Below are positions 18,782 to 28,500 of a stretch of DNA of 64,000 nt, piece after piece. How positions within the stretch are numbered: the stretch's first letter is position 1; the number at the start of each line of letters is the position of its first letter. Location: assembly GCA_903861645.1 (NCBI GenBank), contig CAIOVE010000025.1, forward strand, positions 108,232 to 172,231. The letters run 5' to 3'. The notes under the pieces are model-generated. The model did no database searches and was not told the origin of the DNA. It saw nothing but the letters and a program-made list of their open reading frames with translations. The translations under genes and the position numbers were made by a program. This DNA is from an uncultured Hyphomicrobiales bacterium (GTDB taxonomy: Bacteria > Pseudomonadota > Alphaproteobacteria > Rhizobiales > Beijerinckiaceae).

Positions 18782-21700
18782 GCCGCGAAATCCCCGTCCT
18801 CGTCGGCCGAGGCCCATTCCTTCACGCGCGCCAGATGATCATAGGCGCCATAGCGCGCGAGGAATTGCGGATAGGGTCGCGATGCGTAGGGCGTGTCGGG
18901 ATTACGCAACTGATTGAGGAGCGCCGCGAGTCCCTCGAACTGATCCGCGACGAGATCGGGCATTGAAGCCTTCTTTCCGCCAGCGGGACGGGCGACGAGA
19001 TCGTCGGGGCCGCCCAGCTTGATGTAAAGCGCGTCGATGTCGCCGGCTCTTGCGATGTCGAAACCGCCGCGCGCCAGCATGCCGGCCTCCAGCACCAATT
19101 GGGGCGCGAAACCGGCGACGACCTCGCGTATGGACGGCATTCGGCCCGTCTTGAAATCCAGAACCAGCATCGAACCATCCTTGCGCTGTTCGATGCGATC
19201 GGCGCGGGCGGTCAGGTCAAAGATCGAGCCATCCTCCAGCGGTATTCGCGCCAGTCCGGAAATTTCGAGCCACATGCCGGCGAGATCGCCCGCGCGCGTG
19301 GCTTCCCACGCGTAATAGGCGCGCAGCACGCGTTGCAACGTCGGCCAGTTGAATTCAGCGAATCCCGGTACGTCGAAAAAGGCCTGGAATTGCGCGCGGG
19401 CCAAGGTCATCAAGTCGTCGAGCGTTCGGCCAGTCGCGCCCGGCGTCGCGAGCCTTCGGGAGAAAATCGCCACGACCTCGTGCAGGGCGACGCCGTGATC
19501 GCGCGCGCCGAGCGACACCACGAGAGGATCGAGCGGTTCGAGGCGCAGAATGCGCTCGGCATGGATTGAATAGGGATCGCGCCGCAGCGTTTCAATGCGC
19601 GTGACGCTCAACGAAAGCGGTCGCAGGTCGAGCGGCGGGCGTGGCGCCGGCGGCGATATGCGTTCGCGGGGGCGCGCGTCGATGACGCGCGCGAGCCGCG
19701 CCATTCGCGCGCCGTTTTCGACGCGGGCGCGCCAGCGTTCAACGCCGACAAGCGCCGCGATTCGCTGAACAAAGCGCGATGGCACGGTCGGCGCGCCGCC
19801 GCGTTTCAACGCGCGCGCGATGACGACCTCGCGCGCGCCGAAAAGTTGCGTCAGGTCGTGCGCGGTTTGACCAATTCGTCGCTCGGGCGGCGACATGCCA
19901 AGCGCGGCGCGCATGGATCGATTGAGAAAGGCGTCGCTTCGCGCCTTGGGCGGCCAGACTCCCTCGTCGAGGCCCGCGACGACGACAACATCGAAATCCA
20001 GCAGTCGCGCTTCAAGCAGGCCGAGAATCTGGATGCCCGCGTCGCCCGTCGATGGTCGCCAGACCGGCGTTTCGGAAATGATCCGGTCGAACAGATTGGC
20101 GTATTCACGCAGGTGGAGCGCCTCGCCGCGATGCCCATGCGCGATCAACTCGGCCAACGTTTGATCGAGTTCGGCGCGACCATTTTCGTCATCGCTCGCG
20201 GGGCCGCGAATCGCTTCAATCACGCGTCGGTGGCGTTCGGCCCAGTCCGCCATGCTGGCGGCGTCGCGTGTGTCGCGCAGCGGCGACATCGTGGACCAGA
20301 GACGTTGCAGCAGATCCGCGATCGCGTCCCAATCCGCCGTGACGATGGCGCGCGCGTTGGGATGCGCGTGCCGTGCCGAGGCCTTTTCGCGCGCGGCGCC
20401 GATCATGGCGGCGACGTCGGCGGATGGTTCGAGCGCGCCGCGCAGCACGGCGAGGTCAAGCAAGCGCGCGAGACGTTCCAGTTCCGCGGGATCGAGCCCG
20501 AGTGTTGTAAGGGGGTGGCTCAGCAAGGCGACAATATCGACGTTGTCGGCGTCTTCCGCCGCTAGGTCGAGGATCAGACGCGCGTGCGCGCCAACCGGCG
20601 CGCGACCGAGCGACTCGCCAGCGGAGTCGTCGACCGTCGCATCCCACCGCGAGAGCTGCGCGCTGACGCGCCTTGCGATATCCCGGTCGGGCGTCACGAG
20701 CGCGGCGCGCTGGCCGAGTTCGATGCATTCGCGCAACTTGATCGCGATGGCGAGGGCTTCCTCGTTCTCGTCGCTGGTCATGACGACCGACAGCCCGTCG
20801 AGACCCTCGCCAAGCCCGGCGAGCGCGTCGGATGCGCGAAGATCGCGCCACGAGTCGGTCGTTTCCGCCGGGCGCAACGCCTCGCTCAACAGGCGATTTC
20901 GCGCGCGCGCGACGGGCGGTGGATCGCCAAGCTCCACGACATCCTCGCGCTTCATCGCCAACGCGCGTAGCAGGCGCGCCAACGTGGCTTGCGGGTGCGT
21001 CGTCACCGGCGCGTCGTCGGAACCGGCCGCCGCGGTCAGCATCGCCCAGGCGATATCGTCGAGCCCCTTGTCGAGCCCCGGCAAAACGATTGCCCCCTCG
21101 GGCAGGCGGGCGATGGCTTTCAGCAGACGCGCCGTCGCCACATTGGCGCCCGTCGAGCCGACCACCAGCAACGGCCCCTTGGCGCCATCCCTGTCGAGAC
21201 GCGCGATTTGCTCGTCCATCAGCGCCATGCGTCGAGCCGCGCGATCCATCTGGTTTCGCTCCGCCAGATGTTCCGGCCACGCCTGCGTCACGATGCGCAG
21301 GAAGCGCAGCGTAATGCCCCAATAGGGATCGAATTCCTCGGGCGCGAGCGTTTCAAGGGCGTCCCATGCGACGCCCTCCATGGCGAACTCGTCGATCAGA
21401 TCGGCCAGTTCGCCCGCCAGGGACCACGCCGCGCCAAAGGACGCGCCGATCAGCAGCGGTTCCTCGGCGTTTGTGCGCAGACGCCCGTCCGCCTCGACAC
21501 GGATGATCGCGTGTTTCACCTGCTCGGACCATGCGCGAATCAGCGTCGTCAGGATGACCCGTCGCTCGAAATCTGAAACCTCCGCGCGCGATCCGGCGTC
21601 GAAGGGGGACGCGTTTTCAATGGCGTCTGCGGGGTCGGGATCAAGCGCGTCGAGCCGACCCAACGGCACGATGGCCGGCAGAATTGTCGCGCCGCGCGCG

Positions 21701-21906
21701 CTTGCGTGCACGAATTCCCGCGCCAGCAAGCTGGCGGCGCGCCGCGTGGGCACGAAAATCGTGGCGCGCGCGAGCGCCAGTGGCTGATCGCGCGGTGGAA
21801 AGTCGGGAACGATGTCGCCGCGCAGGAACTGCTCGACGAATGTTTTCAGGAAGGGCGCGCCCGGCGCGATGCTGAAGACCCGCCCGGTCGCGCGCGTCTT
21901 CGACAT
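18778..21906 (-). CDS. addB: Double-strand break repair protein AddB (alphaproteobacterial type)
   Basis: A 1042-residue partner of AddA. The N-terminal helicase-like half is degenerate (FVPTRRAASLLAREF and LLVVGSTGANVATARLL), as expected for the scanning subunit. The C-terminal RecB-like nuclease is intact with TARADRIEQRKDGSMLVLDFKTG. The ATG at 21906 is 6 bp after the murU stop, and the gene ends in an ATGA overlap with addA, so murU, addB and addA should be one transcript. Confidence 0.94.
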   Translation of the reverse strand: MSKTRATGRVFSIAPGAPFLKTFVEQFLRGDIVPDFPPRDQPLALARATIFVPTRRAASLLAREFVHASARGATILPAIVPLGRLDALDPDPADAIENASPFDAGSRAEVSDFERRVILTTLIRAWSEQVKHAIIRVEADGRLRTNAEEPLLIGASFGAAWSLAGELADLIDEFAMEGVAWDALETLAPEEFDPYWGITLRFLRIVTQAWPEHLAERNQMDRAARRMALMDEQIARLDRDGAKGPLLVVGSTGANVATARLLKAIARLPEGAIVLPGLDKGLDDIAWAMLTAAAGSDDAPVTTHPQATLARLLRALAMKREDVVELGDPPPVARARNRLLSEALRPAETTDSWRDLRASDALAGLGEGLDGLSVVMTSDENEEALAIAIKLRECIELGQRAALVTPDRDIARRVSAQLSRWDATVDDSAGESLGRAPVGAHARLILDLAAEDADNVDIVALLSHPLTTLGLDPAELERLARLLDLAVLRGALEPSADVAAMIGAAREKASARHAHPNARAIVTADWDAIADLLQRLWSTMSPLRDTRDAASMADWAERHRRVIEAIRGPASDDENGRAELDQTLAELIAHGHRGEALHLREYANLFDRIISETPVWRPSTGDAGIQILGLLEARLLDFDVVVVAGLDEGVWPPKARSDAFLNRSMRAALGMSPPERRIGQTAHDLTQLFGAREVVIARALKRGGAPTVPSRFVQRIAALVGVERWRARVENGARMARLARVIDARPRERISPPAPRPPLDLRPLSLSVTRIETLRRDPYSIHAERILRLEPLDPLVVSLGARDHGVALHEVVAIFSRRLATPGATGRTLDDLMTLARAQFQAFFDVPGFAEFNWPTLQRVLRAYYAWEATRAGDLAGMWLEISGLARIPLEDGSIFDLTARADRIEQRKDGSMLVLDFKTGRMPSIREVVAGFAPQLVLEAGMLARGGFDIARAGDIDALYIKLGGPDDLVARPAGGKKASMPDLVADQFEGLAALLNQLRNPDTPYASRPYPQFLARYGAYDHLARVKEWASADEDGDFAA

Positions 21907-21912
21907 GTTCGC

Positions 21913-22650
21913 CTACCTCGATGAAAGCGCGATCGCCCGCTCGGCCTCGACGATGGCCTCGGGCGTGCCGACATGCAACCATAATCCGTCGAGCCTGACG
22001 CCGTGCAGCCGTCCGGCCCTGGCGAGATCGAAGAAAATGGCCGACAGGCCAAACACGTCACGCGGGTCTTCGCGGAACAATTCCGGCTTGATGAGACCAA
22101 CCCCTGAATACACGAAGGGAGCGACCTCGGTTTCGCCGCGGCGCGCCAGCTTGCCCATGGGGTCCATGGTGAAGTCGCCGCGCCAGTCGACCCCGACGCT
22201 CGTGGTGGTCGACGCGACAAGCAACAGCGCGTCCATCTTGTCGGGATCCCAGGCGCGCGCCATCCGTTCGAGATTCTGGCTCGCCCCCTCGATCCAGAAG
22301 GCGTCAGTGTTGCAGATGATGAAAGGTTTGTCGCCGAGCGCCGGGAGGGCCTTCTTGATGCCGCCACCCTGATCGAGAAGTTTCGCGCGCTCGTCGGAGA
22401 TGACAACCGCGGGCGTGGCGCGCGATCGCAGATGCGCCTCGATCTGGTCGGGCAGGTGATGAACGTTGACAACCGCCCGCGCGACGCCCACGAGCGCGAG
22501 GCAGTCGAGAATGTGATCGATCAGCGCCTTGCCCGCCACGCGCACGAGGGGTTTCGGCAGCGCGTCCGTGATGGGTCGCATGCGCGTGCCAAGCCCCGCG
22601 GCGAACACCATCGCCGCGTCCGGCCTGAAAGGCTGGACATCCGGCGTCAT
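21913..22650 (-). CDS. murU: MurNAc-alpha-1-phosphate uridylyltransferase (MurU-like nucleotidyltransferase)
   Basis: A 245-residue sugar-1-phosphate nucleotidyltransferase. The N-terminal signature MVFAAGLGTRMRPITDALPKP has the glycine-rich loop, catalytic R and the K-P of the family, and NTDAFWIEG supplies the metal-binding aspartate. Paired with an AmgK-type kinase directly upstream, it fits the AmgK-MurU peptidoglycan recycling route, which makes UDP-MurNAc without de novo synthesis. The ATG at 22650 overlaps the upstream stop (ATGA), indicating coupled translation. Confidence 0.87.
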   Translation of the reverse strand: MTPDVQPFRPDAAMVFAAGLGTRMRPITDALPKPLVRVAGKALIDHILDCLALVGVARAVVNVHHLPDQIEAHLRSRATPAVVISDERAKLLDQGGGIKKALPALGDKPFIICNTDAFWIEGASQNLERMARAWDPDKMDALLLVASTTTSVGVDWRGDFTMDPMGKLARRGETEVAPFVYSGVGLIKPELFREDPRDVFGLSAIFFDLARAGRLHGVRLDGLWLHVGTPEAIVEAERAIALSSR

Positions 22651-24206
22651 GCCTTCGCCTCGCTTCGGTCGAGGCTTGCCGGGATATGCGGCAGATGCGT
22701 CTGAAACCACTCGCGCACTTCCGCCAAAGCGGGATGCGCGAGGTTCTTGGCGAGATAGCGCTCGATCCGCGGGATGTGCTTGAGATATTGCGGCTTGCGG
22801 TCGCGCTGATCGAGGCGCGCGAAAATGCCAAGGATTTTCGTCGCGCGTTGCGCGCCGAGCAGGGCGTAGGATCGCGCGAACGAGGCCATGTTGAAATTCG
22901 GGTCGTCGGCGCGGCGCAGCCGGGCGTAATGCGACAACAGCTTGAGTTCGAGATCGTCGTGCACGGTGACGCGCGCGTCCTGCAACAGGGAGGCGAGATC
23001 ATAGGCGGGGTGCCCGATGACGCAATCCTGAAAGTCGATGATCCCGACGCGATTGAGGCCCGAGCGCTCCGGCAGCCAGATCAGGTTCGGCGAATGATAA
23101 TCGCGCAATGTCCAGGTGGTCTGCGATGCGTCGATTTGGCCGAGCGCGCGGCTCCACATGTCGAGAAAGCGAATCCGCGATACGGAATCATGCATGGAAG
23201 CGGGCGTTTCCAGCGCGTACCAGTCGACGATCAATTCGATCTCGATCAGGTAGGCGCGCGTGTCGTAGGCGGGAATGTCGTAGGTATCGCCATTTGGCAG
23301 GGGAAGGCGGGTCGGCAGCGCGCGGCGATGCAGGTCCGCGAGCGCCGCTGTCGCTTCCATGTATCGTTCGGGAATGGGGCCGTTGTCATCGACCACGACG
23401 CCACCGCCCAGATCCTCAAGCAAGGCGAGGCCGTTGCCGATGTCGGCGCCGAGAATGCGCGGCGCGGAGTAGCCGAGATCGGTCAATCCATTGCCGATGG
23501 CGATGAAGGGCCTGATGTCCTCGGCGAGATGCGCGAGGGTGGAATAGGGCAGACCGTCGCGAATCGCGGGCCCGTCGGGCCGCGGCGGCGAGATCATCAG
23601 GACGGCTGATTCTTCGCCCCTGTGCAGCCGTTCGTAGGCGCGCGTCGATGCGTCGCCCAGCATGAACGCGCGTCGCGCGTTCGCCCATCCGGTTGATTTC
23701 AGCAGATCATGGATGGCCTTGGCTCGCGCGAGCCGCGGCTTGAACGCGCCATGGGCGATCATCTCGGCGATGCGCACGTCCTCGCCAAGCTCGGGCGCCA
23801 GGCTGAACTTGATATCAAGCCTGTCGGGTGGAATGCGATCGCCCGCCCGGTCGATCCATTCGACAAGCACGAGCGCGCCGTCCGCCGCCTCGTCCCAGCC
23901 AAGCTCGACAAGTTCGTCGGGTCGCGCGATCCGATAGAGGTCCGCGTGCACGATCGGGAATTTCGGCCCCTCGTAAACCTGCATCAGCGTGAAGGTGGGG
24001 CTTGGAACCTCGAGCGCGTCGTTTTCGAGCAGCGCGCGAATGAGATAACGCGCGAAGGTCGTTTTCCCCGCGCCGAGATCGCCGGTGAGGGTGACGAGGT
24101 CGTTCGCCCCGACAAATCCCATGACCTCGCGGGCGAGCGCGCGAGTCGCGGATTCGCGCGAGAGTTTCACGCGCCAGGTCGTCTCCGATGCAGCTGAACT
24201 TTCCAT
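22647..24206 (-). CDS. tsaE-amgK: Fusion of TsaE (t6A tRNA modification ATPase) and AmgK-like sugar kinase
   Basis: A 519-residue two-domain protein. Residues 1-150 are TsaE: P-loop GDLGAGKTTFARYL, SPTFTLMQVYEG, and HADLYRI with LVEWIDRAGDRIP, the ATPase that supports TsaD/TsaB in N6-threonylcarbamoyladenosine formation. Residues 170-505 are an aminoglycoside-phosphotransferase-fold kinase of the AmgK type, with catalytic loop LRDYHSPNLIW and metal-binding IIDFQDCVIGHPAYDL; AmgK phosphorylates MurNAc/GlcNAc at C1. Fusions of this kind recur in Hyphomicrobiales. MurU, the next step after AmgK, is coupled downstream. Confidence 0.9.
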   Translation of the reverse strand: MESSAASETTWRVKLSRESATRALAREVMGFVGANDLVTLTGDLGAGKTTFARYLIRALLENDALEVPSPTFTLMQVYEGPKFPIVHADLYRIARPDELVELGWDEAADGALVLVEWIDRAGDRIPPDRLDIKFSLAPELGEDVRIAEMIAHGAFKPRLARAKAIHDLLKSTGWANARRAFMLGDASTRAYERLHRGEESAVLMISPPRPDGPAIRDGLPYSTLAHLAEDIRPFIAIGNGLTDLGYSAPRILGADIGNGLALLEDLGGGVVVDDNGPIPERYMEATAALADLHRRALPTRLPLPNGDTYDIPAYDTRAYLIEIELIVDWYALETPASMHDSVSRIRFLDMWSRALGQIDASQTTWTLRDYHSPNLIWLPERSGLNRVGIIDFQDCVIGHPAYDLASLLQDARVTVHDDLELKLLSHYARLRRADDPNFNMASFARSYALLGAQRATKILGIFARLDQRDRKPQYLKHIPRIERYLAKNLAHPALAEVREWFQTHLPHIPASLDRSEAKA

Positions 24207-24221
24207 CGGCGCCTTCGTTCC

Positions 24222-26741
24222 CTACGCGACCGCCGGCGTCGACAACCGCGCCGCGTCCGTGGCGGGGAACACGCATGTGACGGTGGTGCCCTCGCCCGGG
24301 GCCGATTCGATCATTGGCTTGCCGCCGTGCAGTTCGACGAAGGCGCGAACAATCGACAGGCCAAGGCCGACGCCACGATGACGCGACCCGCTCGTGTTGG
24401 TTTCGAAACGGTCGAAGACGCGCTCGACCAGTTCCGGCGGAATGCCGCGACCCTGATCGGTGACCTTGAACACAACTTCGTCGCCGCGCCGCAGGGCGGC
24501 GAGCGTGACGGTCTGGCCAGGCGACGAAAAACCGATGGCGTTCGACAGCAGGTTGAACAGGATTTGCCGCAGCCGCTTCGCGTCGGCGCGGAAGGTTCCG
24601 ATGTTGTCCATCACCACGACGTTCAGGCGGATCGACGATTCCGCCAGCCTGTCGCGCACGCCGCGCGCGGCCGCGTCGATGGCGGCGCGAATGTCGACGT
24701 CGCCAAGGTTGAGTTCCATCGAGCCCGCGTCGATCGTCGCGAGATCGAGAATGTCGTTGATGATGGCGAGCAAGGCCGCCGAGGATTGCAGGATGTATCC
24801 GGTGTATTCGCGTTGCTTCTCGTTCAGCGTGCCCACCGCGCCCTCGGTGAGCAGATGAATGAAGCCGATGATGTTCGTCAGCGGCGAGCGCAGCTCGTAG
24901 GAGACATGGTGCACGAAGTCGTTGCGCAGGCGCTCGGCCTCGAGCAGCGCGTGGTTGCGCTCGGTCAGCGCGCGTTCGACGTTGGCGCGCGCGGTGATGT
25001 CCGAGAACGTCATCAGGACGGCGCCGTCGGGCAGCGGCGCGACGGAGCAGTGAATGATCTTCTTGTCCGCGCGCGTCAGTTCGCGCTCGAATCCCGTGCG
25101 CTGGTCGGGCAGGCCCGAGACAATCGCGCGCAATTGATTCCAGGTCGCCTGATCGGGCGCGAGCGGCGAGAACAGCGCGATGACGTCATCGATGTGCGGC
25201 TGGTTCTCGAGCCTGTCGCTCGCCGTGTCCCAGACCTTCCCCAGCGCGGGATTATGCAGCTTCAGGCGGCCGTCGCTGCCGAACACCGCGACGCCCTCGC
25301 TGAGCGAGTTCAAGGTTTCGGTCTGCACGTTGAACAACGAATTGTAGCGTGACAACAACTGGAAGCGCTCGGACATATCGTCGAACAGATAGGTCACGCC
25401 GCCTTGCGGATGCGGATTGATGACGGCGCGCAACGTGCGCGTGTCCGGCAGGTGCCAGACCTGTTCCACGGCGTCTGCGGATTGATAGGTGGCGAGCAGC
25501 GAGGCTTTCCACGCGCGGAAGTCCGCCTGTTCCGGCAGGCGACGTTCGGCGCGCAACCGGTCGAGGATTTCCGAGTCGGTCGGACGATGCTCGAGGAACG
25601 CCGGGTCGAGCGTCCACAACTGGCGATAGGCGGCGTTATGAAAGATGAGGCGCCGCGACGAATCGAAAATCGCCACCGCGGTGGAGAGTTGATCCAGCGT
25701 GCGCGTATGCGCGGCCATCTGATGCACGAGGTCGGCGCGCACCTTTTCGAGTTCCCAGAGATCGATCGCCTGACCCACCGAGCCGATGGTTGCCGGCAGA
25801 TCGACGATTTCGAGCAGGTGGCGCTCGCCCGCCACGACGGCCTGCGCGCGTTTCTGGAAGGCGCTGGCGGCCTGCCGCGCGACGCGCGACGCGTCCCGCG
25901 CGGGCCGGTCGAGCAGTTCAATGCCGCGCCGGATCGCATCGCCGGAATCGGTCGCCTCCACCGCGCGCGCGTAGGCGTTGTTCACCCAGATGAGTTTCTC
26001 GTCGGCGTCGCGCATCCACGCGGGCTGCGGGGCGGCGTCGAGCAGTGTTTTCAGCGAACCCGCTTCCAGCATCGCGCGCGCGTGTCGCTCGCGCAGGCGC
26101 GCGAGTTCCAGACGGTCGCCGGAGACGTCGCGGATGCGCAGCACCGCGCGCCCGCCGACCGCGCGGCCCTCGGCCTCCAGATGCCGGCCCGCGAGGCTTG
26201 TCACCGACAGGCGAAATCCCTCGCCGCGCTGACGCAGGCGATCCACATAGCCCTCGAATTCCTGGGCGGCTTCCGGCGCGAGCCAAGAGCCAAAACCGAG
26301 CACCCGCCGCGCGACCGGCGCCTCGGTGACGAGCGACAGGTCGCCCTCGATTTCGGGTTCGCCATTGGCCGATCCCCACGCGACGATTATTTGCGGCTCG
26401 GCGGACAGAAACACCTGGGCGCGATCAAGTCGCGCGCGCAGTTGAGCGGCGTCCGTCACCAGTTCCGATTCGCGTCGGGTCCATTGCCGCCGGCCGGTGA
26501 GATGCAGAAGCGCCGTGATCGACGTGATGAGCACGAGCGCGACGACGAACGACAGGCCGACGAGGCCCTGACTTTCTCCAAACTGCTGGGACGTGAAAAG
26601 CGGATTCGACTGACCCAGCGCGGGCGAGGCCAGAATCATGGCCACCGCGCTGGAGGACATGGGGGCCATCGGCAAGCGCCAGCGCGCCCGGGAAGTCTCC
26701 TGGCTTGAGCGTTCAGGCCCGGCGCGCCGCCGCTGAATCAT
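24222..26741 (-). CDS. divL: DivL-like multi-PAS membrane kinase with Tyr in place of the phospho-acceptor His
   Basis: An 839-residue protein from the ATG at 26741, which has GAGGGA 8 bases ahead; a GTG at 26798 is possible. A membrane segment lies at about 59-81. PAS-like segments start near 232 (LLDAAPQPAWMRDADEK), 352 (LSTAVAIFDSSRRLIFHN) and 480 (LSEGVAVFGSDGRLKLHN). The dimerisation helix reads FVHHVSYELRSPLTNI: at the position normally His before E-L-R there is Tyr615 (codon 24897-24899). The ATPase boxes LRQILFNLLSNAIGFS, VTDQGRGIP and GVGLGLSIVRAF look complete. Tyr at this site is the mark of Caulobacter DivL, which controls CtrA through CckA. The half-site TTAACCAC at 26842-26849 upstream could be CtrA-related. 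Confidence 0.8.
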   Translation of the reverse strand: MIQRRRAGPERSSQETSRARWRLPMAPMSSSAVAMILASPALGQSNPLFTSQQFGESQGLVGLSFVVALVLITSITALLHLTGRRQWTRRESELVTDAAQLRARLDRAQVFLSAEPQIIVAWGSANGEPEIEGDLSLVTEAPVARRVLGFGSWLAPEAAQEFEGYVDRLRQRGEGFRLSVTSLAGRHLEAEGRAVGGRAVLRIRDVSGDRLELARLRERHARAMLEAGSLKTLLDAAPQPAWMRDADEKLIWVNNAYARAVEATDSGDAIRRGIELLDRPARDASRVARQAASAFQKRAQAVVAGERHLLEIVDLPATIGSVGQAIDLWELEKVRADLVHQMAAHTRTLDQLSTAVAIFDSSRRLIFHNAAYRQLWTLDPAFLEHRPTDSEILDRLRAERRLPEQADFRAWKASLLATYQSADAVEQVWHLPDTRTLRAVINPHPQGGVTYLFDDMSERFQLLSRYNSLFNVQTETLNSLSEGVAVFGSDGRLKLHNPALGKVWDTASDRLENQPHIDDVIALFSPLAPDQATWNQLRAIVSGLPDQRTGFERELTRADKKIIHCSVAPLPDGAVLMTFSDITARANVERALTERNHALLEAERLRNDFVHHVSYELRSPLTNIIGFIHLLTEGAVGTLNEKQREYTGYILQSSAALLAIINDILDLATIDAGSMELNLGDVDIRAAIDAAARGVRDRLAESSIRLNVVVMDNIGTFRADAKRLRQILFNLLSNAIGFSSPGQTVTLAALRRGDEVVFKVTDQGRGIPPELVERVFDRFETNTSGSRHRGVGLGLSIVRAFVELHGGKPMIESAPGEGTTVTCVFPATDAARLSTPAVA

Positions 26742-26854
26742 GCGAAGTCCCTCGTCGAACGCGCGCCGGCCCTCATCGGTGGGACGAGGCGGAAGCACGG
26801 CGAATCATCAGCCATTATCCTTAGCCATTGAACTTGAGAAAGTGGTTAACGAAA

Positions 26855-26884
26855 TGAAAACACCCCGGCCTTTCGGCCGGGGTG
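26855..26884 (-). terminator. Strong rho-independent terminator of ahcY
   Basis: Read on the minus strand: a perfect 10-bp stem CACCCCGGCC / GGCCGGGGTG with a GAAA tetraloop (arms at 26861-26870 and 26875-26884), followed by TTTTC. It lies 54 bp beyond the ahcY stop and separates ahcY from the divL-like gene, which therefore should have its own promoter. Confidence 0.9.
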
Positions 26885-26937
26885 CGATAAGCGGAGCGAT
26901 GGGCGAGACCCCGGCCGGAGCCGGCGTCTCGATCCGA

Positions 26938-28344
26938 TCAATAACGATAGTGGTCGGGCTTGTAGGGGCCCTGCTGCGGCAGACCGAGATAGGTGGCCTG
27001 CTGGTCGGTGAGCTTGGTCAGCTTCACGCCGATCTTTTCGAGATGCAGCGCGGCAACCTTCTCGTCGAGGTGCTTGGGCAGGGTGTAGACCTTCTTCTTG
27101 TAGTGACCCTGCTTGGTCCACAGCTCGATCTGCGCCAGCGTCTGGTTCGTGAACGAGGCCGACATCACGAAGGACGGATGTCCGGTCGCGTTGCCGAGGT
27201 TCACGAGGCGGCCCTCCGAAAGGAGGATGATGCGCTTGCCGCCGGGCAGCTCGATTTCGTCGACCTGCGGCTTGATGTTGTTCCACTTGAAGTTCTTCAG
27301 GCCGGCGACCTGAATCTCCGAGTCGAAATGACCGATATTGCAGACAATGGCGCGGTCCTTCATGGCCCGCACGTGATCGACCGTGATGACGTCGACGTTG
27401 CCGGTGGCGGTGACGAAGATGTCGGCGCGCGGCGCGGCCTCGTCCATCGTGACAACTTCGTAGCCTTCCATCGCCGCCTGCAGGGCGCAGATCGGATCGA
27501 TTTCGGAAACGAGCACGCGGCAACCGGCGTTGCGCAGCGAGGCCGCGGAGCCCTTGCCGACGTCGCCGAAGCCGGCGACCATCGCGACCTTGCCTGCCAT
27601 CATCACGTCCGTGCCGCGGCGGATGCCGTCGACCAGCGATTCCTTGCAGCCATAAAGGTTGTCGAACTTCGACTTGGTGACGGAGTCATTGACGTTGATG
27701 GCAGGCCAGAGCAGCGAGCCGTCCTTTTCCATGTTGTAGAGGCGGTGCACGCCCGTGGTCGTCTCTTCGGAGACGCCCTTGATGGCGTTGCCGCAGCGGC
27801 CGTAGAAGCCGGGGTTCGACTTCAGGCGCTTCTTGATGGCGGCGAAGAGAACTTCTTCTTCCTCGTTGCCGGCCTTTTCAAGGAAGGCGACGTCGCCGGC
27901 CTCGGCGCGCATGCCCAGATGGATGAGCATGGTGGCGTCGCCGCCGTCGTCGAGGATCATGTTCGGCGTGCCGCCATCGCCCCACTCGAAGATCTTGTGG
28001 GTGTATTCCCAGTAGTCAGGCAGGCTCTCGCCCTTGATGGCGAACACCGGCGTGCCGGCCGCGGCGATCGCGGCGGCCGCGTGGTCCTGCGTCGAGTAGA
28101 TGTTGCACGAGGCCCAGCGAACGTCGGCGCCGAGCGCCTTCAGCGTCTCGATGAGCACGCCGGTCTGGATGGTCATGTGCAGCGAACCGGCGATGCGCGC
28201 GCCCTTGAGCGGCTGCTTCTCGCCATATTCGGCGCGGGTCGCCATCAGGCCCGGCATTTCGGTCTCGGCGATGCTGAGTTCCTTGCGGCCCCACTCGGCA
28301 AGCTTGATGTCGGCAATGGCGTAGTCATGGATCTGGGCAGTCAT
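26938..28344 (-). CDS. ahcY: S-adenosylhomocysteine hydrolase
   Basis: A 468-residue cytosolic enzyme that splits SAH into adenosine and homocysteine, relieving product inhibition of methyltransferases. Family segments include [14 protein letters not shown], the NAD-binding [36 protein letters not shown] and the C-terminal [10 protein letters not shown]. Length matches the bacterial family. A close-to-consensus promoter and a palindrome lie upstream, and a strong terminator follows, so it is probably monocistronic. Its clustering with divL, tsaE and addBA genes is shared with other rhizobia. Confidence 0.98.
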   Translation of the reverse strand: MTAQIHDYAIADIKLAEWGRKELSIAETEMPGLMATRAEYGEKQPLKGARIAGSLHMTIQTGVLIETLKALGADVRWASCNIYSTQDHAAAAIAAAGTPVFAIKGESLPDYWEYTHKIFEWGDGGTPNMILDDGGDATMLIHLGMRAEAGDVAFLEKAGNEEEEVLFAAIKKRLKSNPGFYGRCGNAIKGVSEETTTGVHRLYNMEKDGSLLWPAINVNDSVTKSKFDNLYGCKESLVDGIRRGTDVMMAGKVAMVAGFGDVGKGSAASLRNAGCRVLVSEIDPICALQAAMEGYEVVTMDEAAPRADIFVTATGNVDVITVDHVRAMKDRAIVCNIGHFDSEIQVAGLKNFKWNNIKPQVDEIELPGGKRIILLSEGRLVNLGNATGHPSFVMSASFTNQTLAQIELWTKQGHYKKKVYTLPKHLDEKVAALHLEKIGVKLTKLTDQQATYLGLPQQGPYKPDHYRY

Positions 28345-28377
28345 GATATTCCCGCTCGGCTCGGTTGAACTGGCGCG

Positions 28378-28406
28378 TCTATATCAACCGGCGCGCCGAT
28401 GGGCAA
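28378..28406 (-). promoter_or_regulatory. Candidate sigma-70 promoter of ahcY
   Basis: On the minus strand, TTGCCC (28401-28406) and TATAGA (28378-28383) are separated by exactly 17 bases, 34 bp ahead of the ahcY ATG. The -10 is a good match for a GC-rich genome. An AT-rich palindrome abuts the -35. Confidence 0.5.
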
Positions 28407-28429
28407 TAAAGATATAAGGAATTCTTTAT
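28406..28429 (-). promoter_or_regulatory. AT-rich palindrome next to the ahcY promoter; candidate operator
   Basis: The segment contains ATAAGGAATTCTTTAT (28414-28429), a 16-bp palindrome with one mismatched pair, and an outer repeat ATAAAG (28406-28411) that pairs with the same CTTTAT. It is strongly AT-rich in GC-rich surroundings and touches the -35 element. SAH-responsive ArsR-type regulators (SahR) control ahcY in many Proteobacteria, so this is a candidate site; the identity of the regulator is inference only. The divergent glk gene shares this region. Confidence 0.4.
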
Positions 28430-28500
28430 GTGATTTTCCGGCATGGTTGTCGCGGAACGCGCGCCCCGCGGGGAATCGGGCGGATGAAAGGATGCGGACG

